This document shows, piece after piece, positions 9,121 through 18,820 of a stretch of DNA of 64,000 nucleotides. Every line of letters starts with the position of its first letter. Within the stretch, counting starts at the first letter, position 1. Position numbers and translations under genes: made by a program. Source of the DNA: Piscinibacter aquaticus (GTDB taxonomy: Bacteria > Pseudomonadota > Gammaproteobacteria > Burkholderiales > Burkholderiaceae_C). Where the stretch lies: the NCBI GenBank assembly GCA_007994965.1, contig VOPW01000003.1, forward strand, positions 1 to 64,000. Direction: 5' to 3'. The notes beneath the pieces were generated by a model. The model worked only from the letters and a program-made list of their open reading frames with translations. It searched no databases and had not been told where the DNA came from.

Positions 9121-10001
9121 ATGGATAACCTCGACTGGAACCAACTGAAGGCATTCCTGGAGACGGCCGAAACCGGCTCGCTCTCGGCGGCCGCCCGCAA
9201 GCTCGGCCTGACGCAGCCCACGCTGAGCCGCCGGTGGCAGCCATCGAGCAGCGCATGGGCGTGACGCTGTTCGAGCGGGTCGGCAAGGCCATGGCGCTCA
9301 CACCCACCGGGCTGGACCTGCTGGAACATGCGCGCGCCATGGGCACAGCGGCCGAGGCCCTGCGGCTGGCCGCCAGCGGCCGATCGGAGGCGGTGGGCGG
9401 CGTGGTCTCGGTCTCGGCCACCTACGGCGCGGCAGCCTACTTCCTGGCCCCGCTGGTGCGGAAGCTGCGCGAGGCGGAACCCAGCATTGCCATCGAGGTG
9501 ATTGCCACCGATGCCGTCAGCGACCTGCTGCGGCGCGAGGCGGACATCGCCATCCGTCATGTCAAGCCCGATCAGCCGGACCTGATCGCCAGCTGGATCC
9601 GCGAGGCCACGGCCCACTTCTACGCGTCCGAAGACTGGGTGCGGGTGCATGGACATCCGCGCCGTGCCGAGGAGGCTGCCCACCTGCCCTTCGTGGGCGC
9701 CGACCGCTCGGGCCACTTCCTGGCCTATCTCCGACAGCATGGCCTGCCGCTGAGCGAAGCGAACTTCAGCTGCTACGCCGACCACTCGTTGACCCAATGG
9801 TCGCTGGTGCGCCACGGCATGGGCATCGGCGCCATGGCCGAAGAGATCGCCCGCGACACCCCGGGCATCGTGCGCGTGCTGGACGAGGTGCCGCCGGTGA
9901 AGTTCCCGATCTGGCTGGTCACCCACCGCGAGCTGCGCACCTCGCAGCGCATCCGCGTGGTGTTCGAGGCGCTGGCGCAGGGCACGGCCTCGGAACCGTG
10001 A
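9121..10001 (+). CDS. LysR-family transcriptional regulator
   Basis: A regulator of about 293 aa. The N-terminal winged helix is standard (LDWNQLKAFLETAETGSLSA, TLSR, then AAIEQRMGVTLFERVGKAM). The effector-binding periplasmic-binding-like domain follows (GVVSVSATYGAAAYFLAPLV through HSLTQWSLVRHGMGIGAM). One frame change near 9233 splits the recognition helix from the rest; a single added base gives SRxVAAIEQ. The divergent methyltransferase is the likely target. The effector is unknown. Confidence 0.9.
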
Positions 10002-10108
10002 GCGGCGCGGCCGCTTCGGTGTCATTCCCGGTTCATCGCTGACCGAGCGCACCGCGAAGACCCTGCCCCCGCCGCAGCCGCAGAGGCCGACCAGAATCGC
10101 GCGCCATC

Positions 10109-11047
10109 ATGGTGCCTTCCGATTCCGCTCCGCAGGCCTGCGTCTACTACGACGGTGGCTGCCCGCTGTGCCGCGCCGAGATCGCCACCTATCGGCGCGC
10201 CGAGGGCGGCGACGCGCTGCGCTGGGTCGATGCACAGGCCTGCTCGCCGGCCGAGCTCGGTGATGACCTCGACCGGCCGGCAGCGTTGGCGAAGCTGCAC
10301 GTGCGGCGCGCAGACGGCACGCTGGTGCGCGGCGCGGCCGCCTTCGTCGAGATCTGGTCGGCGCTGCCGCGCTGGGCCTGGGTGGCGCGGCTCGCGCGGA
10401 TACCGGGTGTGGTGCCGTTGATGGATGTCGGCTACGCCGCGTTCCTGCACCTGCGCCCGCTGTGGCGCCGCGCACCGCATGCGATCGACCGGCTGCCTCG
10501 GCCGCTGCGGCAGGAGCTGCGCACCGACCACGCCGGCGAGACCGGCGCGGTGATGATCTACCGCGGCATGCTCGCCGTCTCGCGCGATCCGGCGCTGCGC
10601 GCCTTCGCGGCCCACCACCTCGAGACCGAGCAGCACCACCTCGCGGTCATCGAGGAACTGGTGCCGCCGCACGCGCGCAGTCGGCTGCTGCCGCTGTGGC
10701 GCCTCGGGCTGGTTGACCGGCGCGCTGCCCGCAGTCCTCGGGCCGCGCGCCAGCTACGCGACCGTCCAGGCGGTGGAGACCTTCGTCGATCGCCACTATG
10801 CGGCGCAGGTGGCGATGATCGATGCGTTGCTGCACGCACCCGCCACTGCGGAGCAACGCGACCACGACCTGCGCGACGCGCTGCTGCCGCTGCGCGAGCT
10901 GCTGGAACAGTGCCGTCTCGACGAGCTGAGCCACCGCGACGATGCAGCCCATCGCTGGGATGGCCGGGCCGGCGCGGCGATGCGGACTGGCAGGCGATGG
11001 TCGGCCGGGGTTCGGCGATGGCGGTGGGCCTCTGCCGCCATCTTTGA
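10109..11047 (+). CDS. coq7: DCC-family thioredoxin-like domain fused to Coq7 hydroxylase
   Basis: The N-terminal about 120 aa are a DCC/DUF393 thiol-disulfide domain ([17 protein letters not shown] with the Cys-x2-Cys pair). The rest is a Coq7-type demethoxyubiquinone hydroxylase that adds the C6 hydroxyl of ubiquinone. Its di-iron ligands appear in [39 protein letters not shown] and DELSHRDDA. Frame changes near 10705 and 10975 must be repaired to reach the family C-terminus [19 protein letters not shown]. No break lies between the two domains, so the fusion is real in this sequence. It probably acts at the inner membrane with the ubiquinone biosynthetic enzymes. Confidence 0.85.
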   Translation: MVPSDSAPQACVYYDGGCPLCRAEIATYRRAEGGDALRWVDAQACSPAELGDDLDRPAALAKLHVRRADGTLVRGAAAFVEIWSALPRWAWVARLARIPGVVPLMDVGYAAFLHLRPLWRRAPHAIDRLPRPLRQELRTDHAGETGAVMIYRGMLAVSRDPALRAFAAHHLETEQHHLAVIEELVPPHARSRLLPLWRLGLVDRRAARSPRAARQLRDRPGGGDLRRSPLCGAGGDDRCVAARTRHCGATRPRPARRAAAAARAAGTVPSRRAEPPRRCSPSLGWPGRRGDADWQAMVGRGSAMAVGLCRHL

Positions 11048-11197
11048 GGGGCGCGTACCGCCACCGCACTGCGCGACGATGTCGCGCCGGCCGCTCTGCG
11101 CCGGGCGCGCACGACCATTGCGCCTGCTCAACGAATGGGGCCGCGCGCGCCGGCGCAGACGCGCAGCTGTTGCACGACGGCCGCGAGACTCACGCCC

Positions 11198-11727
11198 ATG
11201 AAACGCTTGTGGCTGCTGCGCCATGCCAGTTCGGGCTGCGACGACATGTCGCTGTCCGATCGCTATCGCCCCATCGATGCCTGTGGCGAGCGCGAACTGG
11301 CTTGGCTGTCGCGATGGGCGCGCGAGCATGGCGAACTCCCCAGTGCATCGTCTCCAGCCCGGCCCAGCGCGCGCTGGATACGGCCCAGGTGCTGGCCGAT
11401 GCGGCGGGCCTGCGCGCGCAGGAGATCCGGGTCGATGCCCGGCTCTACGAAGGCAGTGCGCGCCACCTGATGGAAGTCGTGGCGGAGCTGGACAACCGCT
11501 GCTCGCATGCCGCCGTGGTCGGCCACAACCCGGAACTCGCCGACCTCGGCAGGCACCTCGCGGCAGAACTCACCCACCTGCCCAGCGCCGGCATCGCGGC
11601 CCTGGACTTCGATGCCGACAACTGGCGCGATGCCTTGCGATCCCGCGTCATCCGCGCAACCCTGTTTGCACCACCGCAGCGGTCGGCACACGCCCGGCCC
11701 GACTCACCGTCTTGGATCTCGCCGTGA
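11198..11727 (+). CDS. sixA: SixA-type phosphohistidine phosphatase
   Basis: A histidine-phosphatase-superfamily protein of about 176 aa. The catalytic RHA motif is at the start (MKRLWLLRHASSG). CIVSSPAQRALDTAQVLAD and a second His in AAVVGHNPELADL complete the site. SixA removes phosphate from His residues of phosphotransfer or PTS proteins. One base missing from the C run at 11338-11341 explains the only frame change (ELPQCIVSS). The C-terminal about 30 residues are less typical and may contain another shift. Confidence 0.85.
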
Positions 11728-11881
11728 GAAGCCGCTGGAAGACGTGACAGGCCCAGGCGCAGCTGCGCACGCCCCACGGTGTGCTGCGCCATAGGCCCCA
11801 GGGTCCGCTATCGGCGATGCGGCGTCACGGGCGCGTCATCGCCACCGCGTATCAATCGGGGCATGACAAGGCCGCTGCGTC

Positions 11882-12568
11882 ATGACTGAACTGACCTCCG
11901 CCGTGCGCGAGGCACAGGCCGATGCCGACCGCCGCTTCGGCGACGGCCCGGTGCAGCCCTGGGAGCCACCGCCGGTGCTCAGCGAGGCGACGCGGCGGCG
12001 CCTGGCCGTGGTGGCGGTGGCTTCCGTGCTGGCGACGGCACTGCTCGTCGCGATCGCCGTGGCCAAGGCGACGCCGGCCGCTGAGCCCATGCCACGGGAT
12101 CCGTTGCCGCCGCTGGCGGACGCGCCGGCCGATGACGACGCCGGGCCAGCGCCGCCGTCGCCTGTGCCCTCCATGCCCGCGGCAGCGCCCAGCCTCGCGC
12201 TCGAGCGGCAAGGCGCCGATTGGCAGCTGTCGGCCCGAGGCGTCGCCCGCGACGAAGTGGTGCAGCGTCTGGCCGAAGCCAGCGGCGCCACGCTGCACGG
12301 CTGGCCCGATGCAGCGGCCGGCGCACGCCCGGTGCAGTTGCACTGGCAAGGCCGCTCGCTCGCGCAGCTCTGGCCGATCGTGCTCGGACCGGAGTTGAAC
12401 TTCGCGCTGCAGTGCCGTCGCGAACGCTGCGACGTCTGGATCCTCGGCGCCGTTCGCCCGGCCCCCGCCGCGATCGCGCCGTCGCCGCCATCGGCTTCGT
12501 TCGAGCCGCCGGCCCTGCCGCTGCCGATGCCCGGGGCGGACGAGGACAACACCCCCATCCGCGATTGA
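11882..12568 (+). CDS. Membrane-anchored protein with a secretin-N/STN-like C-terminal domain
   Basis: A 228-aa hypothetical protein. Residues 1-38 are cytoplasmic and a single transmembrane helix follows (RRLAVVAVASVLATALLVAI). Then comes a Pro/Ala-rich linker of about 50 residues and a compact domain of about 75 residues (WQLSARGVARDEVVQRLAEA, then LHWQGRSLAQLWPIVL). That domain resembles the short STN/secretin N-terminal fold in pattern (beta-alpha-beta, substrate-facing strand). Function unknown; a role in envelope sensing or assembly is inference. Confidence 0.6.
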   Translation: MTELTSAVREAQADADRRFGDGPVQPWEPPPVLSEATRRRLAVVAVASVLATALLVAIAVAKATPAAEPMPRDPLPPLADAPADDDAGPAPPSPVPSMPAAAPSLALERQGADWQLSARGVARDEVVQRLAEASGATLHGWPDAAAGARPVQLHWQGRSLAQLWPIVLGPELNFALQCRRERCDVWILGAVRPAPAAIAPSPPSASFEPPALPLPMPGADEDNTPIRD

Positions 12569-12703
12569 GCGCCGGTCGCCCGGCTTGCGCACAGTTCGTG
12601 CGATGGGTCAATGGTTCCTGCGCTTGCCCCGCTTCGATACTGGGTCGTCATCAACAGGGCGACGCGGCTGAATAGACTCCGCCAGCCGACCAGGAGGTGC
12701 GTC

Positions 12704-12928
12704 ATGCAGCAGATCGCCGAGACCGTGACTGTCTACAGCTTCCGCGTCTTCGAGACCGACGCAGAGACGTACCACGTCGCGCCGTTCAAGGCACCGCGTC
12801 ATCTGATCACCGAACGCTTCCGCGGTGACGTGCTGGAAGGCACGGGCGAAGAAATCGGCGCCGATGAGCTCGACGCACACGGCCGCTACCGCCGCATCGC
12901 CACGGGCTGGGGCGCGCTCGACGACTGA
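12704..12928 (+). CDS. Small conserved hypothetical protein
   Basis: A 74-aa soluble acidic protein (MQQIAETVTVYSFRVFETD, then HLITERFRGDVLEGTGEEI). A strong ribosome-binding site AGGAGG lies 6 bases before the ATG at 12704, which is why this start is chosen over an in-frame upstream ATG. No domain is recognised. It is convergent with phoD. Confidence 0.65.
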   Translation: MQQIAETVTVYSFRVFETDAETYHVAPFKAPRHLITERFRGDVLEGTGEEIGADELDAHGRYRRIATGWGALDD

Positions 12929-12970
12929 CGTGCCGCCGGGCCGCCTCGCGGCAGCCCGGCCGAAGCCGCA

Positions 12971-14579
12971 TCAGCCGAAGCGCGGTGCCAGCGTCTTGCT
13001 GAACACCGAGGCACCGGCGAGGTCGCGCAGGTCGACCGTCAGCGCCGCGCTGCGCGCATCGATGTTGACCTCGCCGAAGAACTGCAGCCCGGACAGCGGC
13101 GACAGGTTCACTGGCCGGCCGGCGGAGCCTTGAAGAACACCACCTGCGGGCCGAAGGTGCCGTCCAGCGTGTTCGGGCCGAAGCTGCCGGCGTTCAGCGG
13201 GCCGGAGACGAACTCCCAGAAGCCGTCGAAGTCGTTGAACGCGGCGCGCTGCGGGTCGTAGTAGTGCGCGGCGCAGTAGTGCACGTCGGCCGTCAGCCAG
13301 ACGGTGTTGCGCACGCGCTGCTGGCGGATGAAGCGCAGCAGCTCGGCGATCTCCAGTTCGCGACCGAGCGGGCCGCCGGCATTGCCGTTGGCGATGGCTT
13401 CCCAGCGCGGCACGCCGGCCGGCGTGTTGCCGTCGCCGACGTTCAGGCCGATCGGCATGTCGGCGGCGATCACCTTCCACACCGCGCGCGACTTAGCCAG
13501 GCCGCGCTTGAGCCACTCCAGCTGCTCGCGGCCGAGGAAGGCCGTGTCGGCACCGGGCACCGGCTGCAGGTTGTCGGTGTTCGGGCCGCGGTAGCTGCGC
13601 ATGTCGATCACGAAGACGTCGAGCAGCGGTCCGTGGCTGAAGCGGCGGTAGACGCGCTGCGCCTCGCGCGCATCGAAGGGCCGCATCGGCGCGTAGTCGA
13701 GGAAGCGCGCGTGCCACGGGCGATCAGCAGCGGCACGTTCTTCTCGGTGTAGCGGGTGTCGGCCGAGAGGTCCTTCGAATCCGACCAGTTGTTGGTCACC
13801 TCGTGGTCGTCCCACTGCCAGATCTGCGGCACCTCGGCATTGAATCGGCGCACGTTGGCATCGAGCAGGTTGTAGCGGTAGCGGCCGCGGAACTCGTCGA
13901 GCGTCTCGGCGACCTTGCTCACCTCGGGCGTGACGATGTTGCGCCACACTTGGCCACCCTCGGCGGTGACCGACTCGCGGATCGGGCCGTCGGCATACAC
14001 CGTGTCGCCGCTGTGGATGAAGAAGCGCGGCTGGCGCTGGCGCATGCTCTCGTAGATCTTCATGCCGCCGAAGTCGGGGTTGATGCCCCAGCCCTGGCCG
14101 GCCGTGTCACCGCCCCAGACGAAGCGGATGTCGCTGCCGCGGCCGTGGCCGCGGTGCCAGCCCTCGTCGTCGCGGTTTGCGGGCAGCGTGACGACGCGGC
14201 CGGTGACCGGCTCTGACAGCGCGCGGTCGTTGGCCAGCGACTGGAACGTCACGCGCACGAACACCTCGCGGTTCTCCGGCAGGCCGAACAGATCCTGGCG
14301 CGCGGTGAAGTCGCTGCCCTCGAGCGCATAGGGGCCGACGAGGCGGGTCGCATTCGTGAAGCGTGCATCGAGGCTCCACTCGACCACCATGCGCGAGGCG
14401 CGGTCGCTGCGGCTCCACACCAGCAGGCGGCCGTCGGACGGATCGCCGAACTGCACGCCTTGCAGCGCATTGGGGCGGCTGGCATCGGCCGCGATCAGCG
14501 CGGGCGCGGCGAAGCTGCCGGCGGCGGCGGTGCCGAACTGGAGGAAGCGGCGGCGGTCGAGCGCAAGGGAATCGGACAT
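12971..14579 (-). CDS. phoD: PhoD-family alkaline phosphatase/phosphodiesterase
   Basis: An exported metal-dependent phosphatase of about 535 aa. It begins with a Tat signal (RRRFLQFGTAAAG, twin-Arg), then an Fn3-like PhoD N-terminal domain (GVQFGDPSDGRLLVWSRSD). The metallophosphatase core shows HSGDTVYADGP, WDDHEVTNNW, DVFVIDMRSYRG and LTADVHYCAAHYY, the expected Ca/Fe ligands. Frame changes near 13725 and 13115 interrupt it. Such enzymes release phosphate from organic phosphodiesters in the periplasm or outside the cell. No pho box was identified upstream. Confidence 0.9.
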
Positions 14580-14686
14580 GGCAGGGCTCCGGAAGTGAAG
14601 GCAGGAGCCGCAGGCTAGGAACGGCAGATGGCGCCGTTGTGACGGTTCGGTGCGCGCGGGTGTCACGCAGCCGCCGGCGGCGGCCG

Positions 14687-15066
14687 CTACAGCCGGCCGC
14701 TGGCGCGCATGCCCTCCAGGCGCAGCGCGATGGCCTGCTCGACCTCGCTGAGCCGGGCGGCAATGGCGCGCCGCTCGTCGTCCGACGCCGCGGCGGCCAG
14801 CTGCTCGCGCAGTGCCGCGCGCTGGTGGAACATCTCGATCTCGGGCGGCGGCACGCCGGCGTTCTTCAGGATCTTGAACGGCAGTCGGAATTCGGTCGGC
14901 GTCTCCGACCAGCCTTCGGCCTCGGCCAGCGGCTTGCCGAAGCTCGGCGCGCTGCGCAACTCGCCGGATCGCTGGGCCTGCGCCGGTGCTCGGCGATCTC
15001 TTCGTCCTGCGAGCGGATGGCCGCATCGCGCCGCTTGCGGGCTTCGGAATCGACGGTGCGGTTCAT
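14687..15066 (-). CDS. DUF1992 (DnaJ-homologue subfamily C member 28-like) protein
   Basis: A small protein of about 125 aa with the DUF1992 signature: DEEIAEH, then SGELRSAPSFGKPLAEAEGW and RLPFKILKNAGVPPPEIEM. A charged helical tail follows (DERRAIAARLSEVEQAIALR). One frame change near 14987 lies between the two blocks. The ATG at 15066 overlaps the stop of the upstream cupin gene (ATGA), indicating translational coupling. Its biochemical role is unknown. Confidence 0.85.
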
Positions 15067-15665
15067 GCGATCGGCCGCGCGAAGGGCTGCACCTTGTCCT
15101 GCTCGGCCGGGTCGTTGCGCGCCACCACCGCGCGCGCCGGCTGCGTGGCACTGAGGTTGATCGCCTCGTGCGGAACGCCCGGCGGGATGAAGAGAAACTC
15201 GCCAGCGCGGCTGACCACCTCGTGTTCCAGCGCCGCGCCCCAGCGCGTGAGCACCTCGCCCTCGAGCACGTAGATGCCTGTCTCGTAGCCGATGTGCACA
15301 TGCGGTTCCGACCGCGCCCCCGGAGGGATCACCACCAGGTGCATGGACAGCCCGCTGGCGTTCACCGTCTGGCCGGAGATGCCGACGAAGTACGGCAGGC
15401 GCTGCAGCGACTGGACCTCGCGATCGGGCCGGATGCTGCGGACGGCGGGCGGGGTCTCGGCCATGGCGGTCACGGACTTCGATCGTGAATGGAACCGGGC
15501 GGCTGTGCCCAGGCACACGAGCGCGCCGCCGCCGAGCAGCGCCCACACATAGGGCGATGCCGCATTCGGCAGGCGCTGGTGAGCCACCACCGTCTCCGAC
15601 AGGAAGAGCAGAAGCACGACGGCGAAGCCGAGGAAGAGCCGGGCCTTGCGAGCGCTCTCGTTCAT
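15063..15665 (-). CDS. Two-TM membrane segment plus cupin domain
   Basis: A 200-aa open frame. Residues 1-65 hold two hydrophobic helices (LFLGFAVVLLLFLSETVVAH and YVWALLGGGALVCLGTAARF). Residues about 70-200 are a cupin (HLVVIPPGARSEPHVHIGYE, then GEFLFIPPGVPHEAINLSA). The cupin alone could start at an internal Met (MAETPPAV). The frame joining them is uninterrupted, so this is either a true membrane-anchored cupin or two genes merged by an indel. It is coupled to the DUF1992 gene by an ATGA overlap. Confidence 0.65.
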   Translation of the reverse strand: MNESARKARLFLGFAVVLLLFLSETVVAHQRLPNAASPYVWALLGGGALVCLGTAARFHSRSKSVTAMAETPPAVRSIRPDREVQSLQRLPYFVGISGQTVNASGLSMHLVVIPPGARSEPHVHIGYETGIYVLEGEVLTRWGAALEHEVVSRAGEFLFIPPGVPHEAINLSATQPARAVVARNDPAEQDKVQPFARPIA

Positions 15666-15833
15666 CGCGTCTGCGCCTTCAAGGCGCCGCGGGCGATGCG
15701 GATTCCGACATGGGCATCTCCTGGTGATGTGCATCGGGCCAGACCGTGCGAACGGCACGGAGCCTGCCGTGCCGCCATCCATCCTAGAAGACGCTCGACC
15801 GAGGTACAACCACCGCCCGAATCGACCACCCGC

Positions 15834-16168
15834 TCAGGCCTGCCACACGCCGTATCCGCCTCGCGCAGGCCGATGGCCAGCTCCACTTCCATCTCGCGCG
15901 CGGCCTCGTAGGGCATCGGGTTGAAGACCTCGTACAGCTGCGGCAGCAGGCGCAGGCCATAGTCGCGGACGAAGCGATTGGCCTGGATGCCGGCCTTGTG
16001 CCGGTCGAAGCGCAGGTCAGGGTCCAGCCCCGTCATGCCGACGTAGACGAAGGGCTTGCCGAGCCGGTAGTCCGGGTTGGCCTTGCGAAAGCTGGGCTCG
16101 TTCCAAACCCGGTCGGAGAGTTCGACGACATAGACTTGGTGGTGGTGGCGGGCTTCACGGCGCGGCAT
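15834..16168 (-). CDS. GIY-YIG-like small protein
   Basis: About 110 aa with a VYVVELSDRVW strand followed by KPFVYVGMTGLDPDLRFDRH. This matches the order of a GIY-YIG nuclease-like fold with VYV and YVG replacing the canonical GIY/YIG triplets. The remainder (LLPQLYEVFNPMPYEAAREM, then EVELAIGLREAG) is typical of this uncharacterised subgroup. A frame change near 15850 restores the ending YGVWQA at 15834. Nuclease activity is not demonstrated for this subgroup. Confidence 0.55.
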
Positions 16169-16230
16169 CGATCCAGTCCAGCGACCCGCCCCCGCGACCA
16201 CGCTTCCCCCGCAGCAGCCACCCGCAGGCC

Positions 16231-16637
16231 GTGACCGAACCGCCCTACGCTGATCCCCGCGAAGTGCTCTCCCGTTGGGTCGAAGCCTTCAATGGCCGGA
16301 CCTGGACCGCATCTGCAGCCTCTACGCCGACGATGCGGTCCTGTGGGGCACCTTCTCCCCGAGCCTGATCACTTCGCCGCAAGGCCTGCGGGACTATTTT
16401 GTGCGCGCGTTCGAGCCCGGCATGCAGGCGAGTGCCGAATTGCAGGCATTCAGGCTCCAGCCACTGGGCCCCGTCGCCATCGCGTCGGGCGCCTACCTTC
16501 TTCGCGCCGTCATGGCAGGACAATGCCGCGCGCTGCCAGCGAGATTCACGATCGTCCTCGCTTTGCGGCATGGATCGTGGAAGATCCTCACGCACCACTC
16601 ATCGCTCTCGCCGAGCGATCCCGCCGCGCCGGGCTGA
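16231..16637 (+). CDS. SnoaL/SgcJ-type NTF2-like protein
   Basis: A protein of about 135 aa starting at a GTG (TEPPYADPREVLSRWVEAFN). It continues after one frame change near 16298 as DLDRICSLYADDAVLWGTFS and ends with LALRHGSWKILTHHSSLSP. This is the pattern of the SgcJ/EcaC/DUF4440 NTF2-like family. Such proteins bind small molecules or act as minor isomerases, and no specific substrate can be assigned. The VOC gene downstream may be co-transcribed. Confidence 0.75.
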
Positions 16638-16673
16638 GCGCATCGCTTCCTTCACGCCACCGGAGACACCTGA

Positions 16674-17065
16674 ATGTTCAGTCATGTGATGGTCGGGACC
16701 AACGACCTGGAACGCGCCCAGCGCTTCTATGACGCGGTGCTGGCCGTTCTCGGCGCCGGGGCGCCGCATCGCAACCAGAACGCCACGGGGCAGACGCGCC
16801 TGTTCTACCGGCACGACGGCTGCTCGTTCTGCATCAGCGAGCCCATCAACGGCGAACCCGCCACCGCGGCCAATGGCGGCACCATCGGGTTCAAGTGCAG
16901 CTCGCCCGAGCAGGTAAAGCAGTTCCACGACACCGCCATCGCCCACGGCGGCACCTCGATCGAAGAGCCTCCCGGCCTGCGCGGAGGGAAGATGGGCGCC
17001 TTGTACCGGCTTACGTGCGCGATCCGGACGGCAACAAGCTCTGCGCGCTGCACCGGCCCGGCTAG
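16674..17065 (+). CDS. VOC-family (glyoxalase-like) protein
   Basis: A single-domain VOC protein of about 130 aa. It starts MFSHVMVGTNDLERAQRFYD, with the mid-domain strand TIGFKCSSPEQVKQFHDTA. After one frame change near 17012 it ends with YVRDPDGNKLCALHRPG, the usual metal-site end of the domain. It is probably in one transcript with the SnoaL-type gene before it. The substrate is unknown. Confidence 0.8.
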
Positions 17066-17128
17066 GCGCTGCCGCACGCGATGCCTTCCACGGCGAAGGA
17101 CAATGCGCGCTCCTGCCAGGAGTCGCAC

Positions 17129-17404
17129 ATGACCATTGAGCTGAACCGGGAGGCGCGGAACCAGGCCGTGGCCTCCATCGAGCGCTACTTCAGCGAAGAA
17201 CTCGACCAGCGCATCGGCAACATCGGCGCCAGCGCCCTCCTGAGCTTCTTCCTCGAGGAAATCGGCCCGCTCGTCTACAACAGGGCGGTCAGCCAGGTGC
17301 AGGAGCGGCTGCAGGAACGCATCCAGGAACTGGACATCGAGTTCAACGAGGACGAATTCCAGTACTGGCGGCGCCGCTCATCGGCGGGCAAGGCCAGGCG
17401 CTGA
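17129..17404 (+). CDS. DUF2164 family protein
   Basis: A 91-aa protein of the DUF2164 family (AVASIERYFSEELDQRIGNI, LLSFFLEEIGPLVYNRAV, then LDIEFNEDEFQYW). The ATG at 17129 is preferred over an upstream in-frame ATG because the family begins there. The family is widespread in Proteobacteria without a known function. It converges with the MarR gene, with 6 bases between stops. Confidence 0.85.
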   Translation: MTIELNREARNQAVASIERYFSEELDQRIGNIGASALLSFFLEEIGPLVYNRAVSQVQERLQERIQELDIEFNEDEFQYWRRRSSAGKARR

Positions 17405-17410
17405 GGCGGT

Positions 17411-17874
17411 TTAGGCAGGGCGTGGCAGTCGGCCGGTTCGCTCGCCATGGGCGTCCGCCATGGCCTCGAGCAGCTTCCGCGCGGCAGCCACTGGCGCGCC
17501 CCGAGCCGCTGGACCAGCGCCTGCTCGTACTTCTCGTGGAAGGCCCGCGCGCGGCCCAGCGCCGCACGCCCCCGTTCGGTGAGTTCGAGCCGCTTGACGC
17601 GCCGGTCGTCCGCATCGACGGTCCGCGACACATAGCCCTTGGCGACCATGTCGTCGACGACCTTCAGCGCCCCCGGTGCGCTCATCCCGAGCTGCGCCGC
17701 CAGTTCGCTCAGGTTGCAGGGCGCCACGGCCAGCAGGCGCAGCACGTAGCCGAACGATGCGCCGATGTCGTCGAACCCGGCCGAGGCGAGGTCGGCGTCC
17801 AGGGCCTCCTTGAACGACCCGAAGGCCACGTTCAACAGAACACCGAAGTCCAGTGGTTCAGCGCTTGACATCAT
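17411..17874 (-). CDS. MarR-family regulator
   Basis: A winged-helix repressor of about 154 aa. The core reads GYVLRLLAVAPCNLSELAAQ, then SAPGALKVVDDMVAKGYVSR and the wing DADDRRVKRLELTERGRAA. One frame change near 17495 restores a C-terminal dimerisation helix (ARKLLEAMADAHGERTGR) and the stop at 17411. A palindrome overlaps its start codon and lies in the spacer to the divergent cupin gene. Autorepression and control of that gene are therefore likely. Confidence 0.85.
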
Positions 17875-17901
17875 TAGCCATGGTTAATAAACTTTGGTTA
17901 A
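17874..17901. promoter_or_regulatory. Probable MarR operator
   Basis: TTAGCCATGGTTAA (17874-17887) is a near-perfect 14-bp palindrome. Its half-site TGGTTAA recurs exactly at 17895, 14 bases downstream of the first copy. The pair lies between the MarR start and the cupin start, the usual place for a MarR-family operator controlling both directions. Confidence 0.5.
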
Positions 17902-17919
17902 CTATACAGGAGTCCAGCC

Positions 17920-18296
17920 ATGACCCTGCTGTTTCGCAGCGACGCCCCGACCTTCAGCCTGCCCGGCATTGCCTTCACCACCTTGTCCTCCCCCGCGCCG
18001 CGGTGCCCGCGAGAACGCCGTCTGGGGAGGTCACGGTCGAACCCGGGGTGGCGGGCTCGCCCCATCGCCTGACGCGCGAGGAGACCTTCGTCGCCCTCGA
18101 GGGCAGCGCCGTCGTCGAGGTCGACGGCCAGCGTCACGAGCTGGCCGCCGGCAGCGCGCTGGTCGTCGCAGCCGGCCAGACACTGGCCCTGTCGAACACG
18201 GCCTCGCGGCCGTTTCGCGCGCTGGCCGTGCTGCCTGTGGGCGGGCAGGCGGTGATCGGCGACGGACCGGCCTTCACCCCGCCCTGGGCGGCCTGA
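17920..18296 (+). CDS. Cupin-domain protein, frameshifted
   Basis: A single-cupin protein of about 125 aa. After an N-terminal strand (TLLFRSDAPTFSLPGIAF) and one frame change near 18000, the cupin reads SPHRLTREETFVALEGSAVV, then GSALVVAAGQTLALSNT. A ribosome-binding site CAGGAG precedes the ATG at 17920. It is divergent from the MarR gene and is probably its target. Function unknown; cupins of this size often bind or modify small organic ligands. Confidence 0.75.
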
Positions 18297-18442
18297 GCCC
18301 CTGGCAGCGATGCGCGGGGTCTCAAAAAGAGCCGTCTCTTTTGAGCATTCCGCACCGCCGGGCGCCTGCCTACAGTCCGGCCCCACACACCGCGGCCGTG
18401 TCGATCGGCCGCCCGAAGAACCCACCGCACGGATTCATCGCC

Positions 18443-18820
18443 ATGCCGACCCCCTTGCCGCCCCTGGCGCTGCCGCGCGCCGCCTTCCACCCCCACGTCG
18501 TCGATGCCGAGGTGGTGGAGCAGATCAGCCGTGCCGTCCAGCAACTGCTGCTGGCGGCGCTCGACCGCACCCGCCGCACGGGCGAGGCGCCGGTGCCTGC
18601 CGCCGCGCCATCGCTCGTCTCGCTGAGCGGCCGCGAGCGCGAGGTGCTGGAGCGCATCGCCGCCGGCGACAGCAACAAGATGATCGCCCGCACGCTGGCG
18701 CTCAGCCCGCACACCGTGAAGCGCCACGTGGCCAACATCCTCGACAAGCTGAACCTGCGCTCGCGCGGGCAGGCGGCGGCCTGGTGGCTGACGCAGCGCC
18801 AGCTTCCGCCGAGCCGGTGA
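18443..18820 (+). CDS. LuxR-type HTH regulator, small
   Basis: A 125-aa regulator made almost only of a GerE/LuxR HTH. The HTH reads LSGREREVLERIAAGDSNKM, then ARTLALSPHTVKRHVANILD and KLNLRSRGQAAAWW. The first about 55 residues are helical without a recognised sensor domain. Its TGA overlaps the GTG start of the following methyltransferase-like gene (GTGA). It heads a four-gene block with three consecutive start/stop overlaps, so it probably regulates or is regulated with those genes. Confidence 0.85.
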   Translation: MPTPLPPLALPRAAFHPHVVDAEVVEQISRAVQQLLLAALDRTRRTGEAPVPAAAPSLVSLSGREREVLERIAAGDSNKMIARTLALSPHTVKRHVANILDKLNLRSRGQAAAWWLTQRQLPPSR

